NCBI GenBank assembly: GCA_015233675.1 | Contig: JADFXH010000005.1 | Span: forward strand, 144,964 to 179,029 | DNA from: Candidatus Omnitrophota bacterium | GTDB taxonomy: Bacteria > Omnitrophota > Gorgyraeia > Zapsychrales > Fredricksoniimonadaceae | DNA length: 34,066 bases | Direction: 5' to 3' | Notes under the pieces: generated by a model | The model's input: the letters and a program-made list of their open reading frames with translations, nothing else | What the model was told of the DNA's origin: nothing | Databases searched by the model: none | Translations under genes and position numbers: made by a program | Part shown: positions 32,261 through 34,066 of the stretch, piece by piece | Layout of the letters: each line of letters begins with the position of its first letter | Numbering within the stretch: position 1 is the first letter of the stretch

Positions 32261-32941
32261 ATGTTATACATTGTCTCCACTCCCATCGGGAACCTTAAAG
32301 ACATAACACTGCGGGCCATTGAGACGCTAAAAACTGTTGACCTGATCGCCGCGGAAGATACCCGTCATACTAAGATATTGCTTGATGCTTATCAGATCCA
32401 AAAACCGCTCACCTCTTTTTTTGAACACAATCAGCTAAAAAAATCAGATCATCTTTTGGGCCTTTTAAAGATAGGAAAAAATATCGCTTTGGTCTCTGAC
32501 GCAGGGACGCCGGGCATCAGTGACCCGGGATTTTTGATGGTCCGTCTCGCACAGGAGAATGGCATACCGATTAGCGTTATTCCTGGTGTCAGCGCCTGCA
32601 TAAGCGCTTTGACAGCGTCGGGACTTCCGGCCCATCGTTTTGCGTTTGAAGGTTTCCTGCCGCCAAAAAGCGGTGCGCGGCGCAATAAACTTGTCTCTTT
32701 AAAAGGGCAGAAGGGTACCCTGATTTTTTACGAATCGCCCCATCGTCTGCTAAAGACTTTAAAAGACATGCAGGACGTTTGGGATGACCCGGTCATAGTC
32801 GTTGCCCGCGAATTGACCAAAAAATTTGAAGAGATACGCAAGGATAAAGCAAGCCTCCTGATCGATCATTTCACCCAACATCCCCCCAAAGGAGAATTCG
32901 TTTTGTTATGCAATGAGGATGTTTGTGTAGAGGGTTTATGA
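32261..32941 (+). CDS. rsmI: 16S rRNA (cytidine-1402-2'-O)-methyltransferase RsmI
   Basis: A 226-residue tetrapyrrole-methylase-fold enzyme that 2'-O-methylates C1402 in the ribosomal P site. STPIGNLKDIT, IAAEDTRHT, LVSDAGTPGISDPG, VIPGVSACISALTASGLP, FEGFLPPKSGARR, FYESPHRL and ELTKKFEE are family signatures. The usual C-terminal helical extension of about 60 residues is absent, so it is a short form. It lies 12 bp after glmS and its stop overlaps the next start (ATGA). Confidence 0.96.
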   Translation: MLYIVSTPIGNLKDITLRAIETLKTVDLIAAEDTRHTKILLDAYQIQKPLTSFFEHNQLKKSDHLLGLLKIGKNIALVSDAGTPGISDPGFLMVRLAQENGIPISVIPGVSACISALTASGLPAHRFAFEGFLPPKSGARRNKLVSLKGQKGTLIFYESPHRLLKTLKDMQDVWDDPVIVVARELTKKFEEIRKDKASLLIDHFTQHPPKGEFVLLCNEDVCVEGL

Positions 32942-34066
32942 ATATTCTTTTAATCGATATCAATAAAAGTATCCTTGTCCAGAGGATAGCACTCCTTATT
33001 GTTCTTTTGATCAGCCTTTTCTTTTTGATCTGCTTAGAGCACACAGCCTTGCCGTTAACTAAAGATGGTGTGCATTTCCAAGAGTGGAGCTCGGACACCA
33101 TGTGGCAAACCCTGGAAAGCAGCGGGTTACGTAAGCATCCTTTCAAAAGCCTTTGGTATTTGCATAAACAGCCGCCACTTTATGATGCTGTTCGTGATTT
33201 GCTTATAGGCTGTTTAAACAAGGTGCCGGACAACGTTCTTTTATCGAGGCTTGATCAATTAATATATTATGTATGGGCATTTATTTATTGCCTGATGGTT
33301 GTTATGGTCTATCAATGGCTAAGTCAATTGACCAGTTTCCGGTTTGCTTTTTATCTTAGTATGGCCTGGATATTGCATCCGGCCCCTATATTTTACGCGA
33401 CTTATCTTGATTCTCCGATTCTTTGTTCTTTAGGAGTTCTATGGCTTTTTTATGAATTGTGGCTTTTTTATTCTAAACAAGGATCAATAATACGATTATC
33501 GGCCTGCGCGCTTCTTCTTTTTTATTTAAGGGCAAGTTGCCAATGGTATTTCTTTTTTTTACTGGCGGGTTGCCTTATCCTCATGAGAATTCCTCGCAGA
33601 CAGGTTGTGAAATTTGTATTAATTTGTATGCTCTTGGTAGCCCCATATATTGCTAAGCAATATTGTTTATTTAGAGTGACAGGGGCTACGTTTGTAGGGA
33701 TGCATTTTTATTACCTCATTGCAGGAGACAGTCTTCCCCAAAAAGAATTTGGACTAATAGCAGATTCAATCCCATGGACTTACCCAAAAGAGGCATTTTT
33801 GAGTGTGGGGCGGTGGAATACAAAAAAAGATTGGCAAGAAAGTTGGGCGTACCATAGATTAGCGTATAAGTACCTTAAGGACCATCCTTCTGAAGCCTTC
33901 AGAAATATTGCCCGCACATTCTTCATTTACAATTGGCCTGACTATTGGCGGCCTTCCGCGACTTTTGAGCCCAATGTGGCAGTCAGTCTCTTGCCGTGGG
34001 AGAAGATATTTAATCAATATTTATCTTATCCTTCAGATTTTCTGATTCTTGTTCTGGCTTTTTTCC
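32938..34066 (+). CDS. GT-C-type membrane glycosyltransferase (3' partial)
   Basis: ATG 32938 overlaps the rsmI stop and the frame stays open to the right edge (376 codons seen). An N-terminal helix (RIALLIVLLISLFFLICL) is followed by a large loop with HFQEWSSDTMWQ and HKQPPLYD. The W-x-x-x-K-Q-P-P-L-Y block resembles the hPPLY of GT-C enzymes (GT39/GT83, dolichyl- or undecaprenyl-phosphate-sugar-dependent). Several more helices follow, for example VWAFIYCLMVVMVYQWL, ILCSLGVLWLFYELWLFY, and FVLICMLLVAPYIA. It probably moves a sugar onto an exported glycan or protein. An Asp/Glu expected early in the loop (TKDGVHFQEW) is present. The family call is moderately sure; the acceptor is unknown. Confidence 0.7.
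   Translation, partial: MNILLIDINKSILVQRIALLIVLLISLFFLICLEHTALPLTKDGVHFQEWSSDTMWQTLESSGLRKHPFKSLWYLHKQPPLYDAVRDLLIGCLNKVPDNVLLSRLDQLIYYVWAFIYCLMVVMVYQWLSQLTSFRFAFYLSMAWILHPAPIFYATYLDSPILCSLGVLWLFYELWLFYSKQGSIIRLSACALLLFYLRASCQWYFFFLLAGCLILMRIPRRQVVKFVLICMLLVAPYIAKQYCLFRVTGATFVGMHFYYLIAGDSLPQKEFGLIADSIPWTYPKEAFLSVGRWNTKKDWQESWAYHRLAYKYLKDHPSEAFRNIARTFFIYNWPDYWRPSATFEPNVAVSLLPWEKIFNQYLSYPSDFLILVLAFF

Overview
The window looks like a chromosomal segment of an uncultivated bacterium, most plausibly Candidatus Omnitrophota (OP3) or a related PVC-type lineage. The reasons are giant ORFs of mosaic domain content, a large secreted TPR protein whose N-terminal and C-terminal segments resemble (from memory, not from a search) sequences recurrent in Omnitrophota predicted proteins, moderate GC content, the standard genetic code, and a didermic-style envelope gene set (BamE-like lipoprotein, D,D-carboxypeptidase, DsbA-like protein). 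The taxonomic call is inference.

Region 1 (1-13409) is one uninterrupted reading frame of more than 4460 codons that enters from the left edge. It is a mosaic: a dihydrouridine-synthase-like barrel with the catalytic Cys replaced by Ser, a CxxCxxC motif, a long helical part with a histidine-kinase-like H-box, a degenerate Rossmann/methyltransferase-like part, a CheR-type methyltransferase domain, a phosphoribosyltransferase-like part, about eight membrane segments, a weak kinase-like part, and a Lys/Asp-rich stretch followed by a final membrane helix. Three copies of an unrecognised ~120-residue repeat separate the modules. A PilZ protein follows 27 bp downstream, probably in the same transcript.

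Region 2 (13902-20482) holds an unrecognised ~400-residue protein with a C-terminus faintly like phosphodiester glycosidases, and then a 1705-residue secreted protein with cupin-like motifs and a TPR array, preceded by a good sigma-70-type promoter.

Region 3 (20494-24806, minus strand) is a mutS-mutL mismatch repair operon. The MutL linker carries an in-frame palindromic repeat; a relative of it lies between genes at 30014-30046.

Region 4 (24981-34066, mostly plus strand) is a housekeeping and envelope run: a secreted NAT/transglutaminase-like protein, a short EamA-type permease, a convergent SixA phosphatase, a BamE-like lipoprotein, TrmB with a C-terminal extension, a D-Ala-D-Ala carboxypeptidase, an anchored DsbA-like protein, ribosomal protein L27, GlmS, RsmI and a GT-C membrane glycosyltransferase cut by the right edge. 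Several of these genes overlap by ATGA junctions. At least three genes (mutS, the NAT-like gene and the carboxypeptidase gene) lack a Shine-Dalgarno sequence and have a -10-like box 6-8 nt before the start codon, which suggests leaderless transcripts. No tRNA, rRNA, CRISPR array, insertion sequence or phage gene was seen, and no gene-free stretch exceeds about 300 bases.
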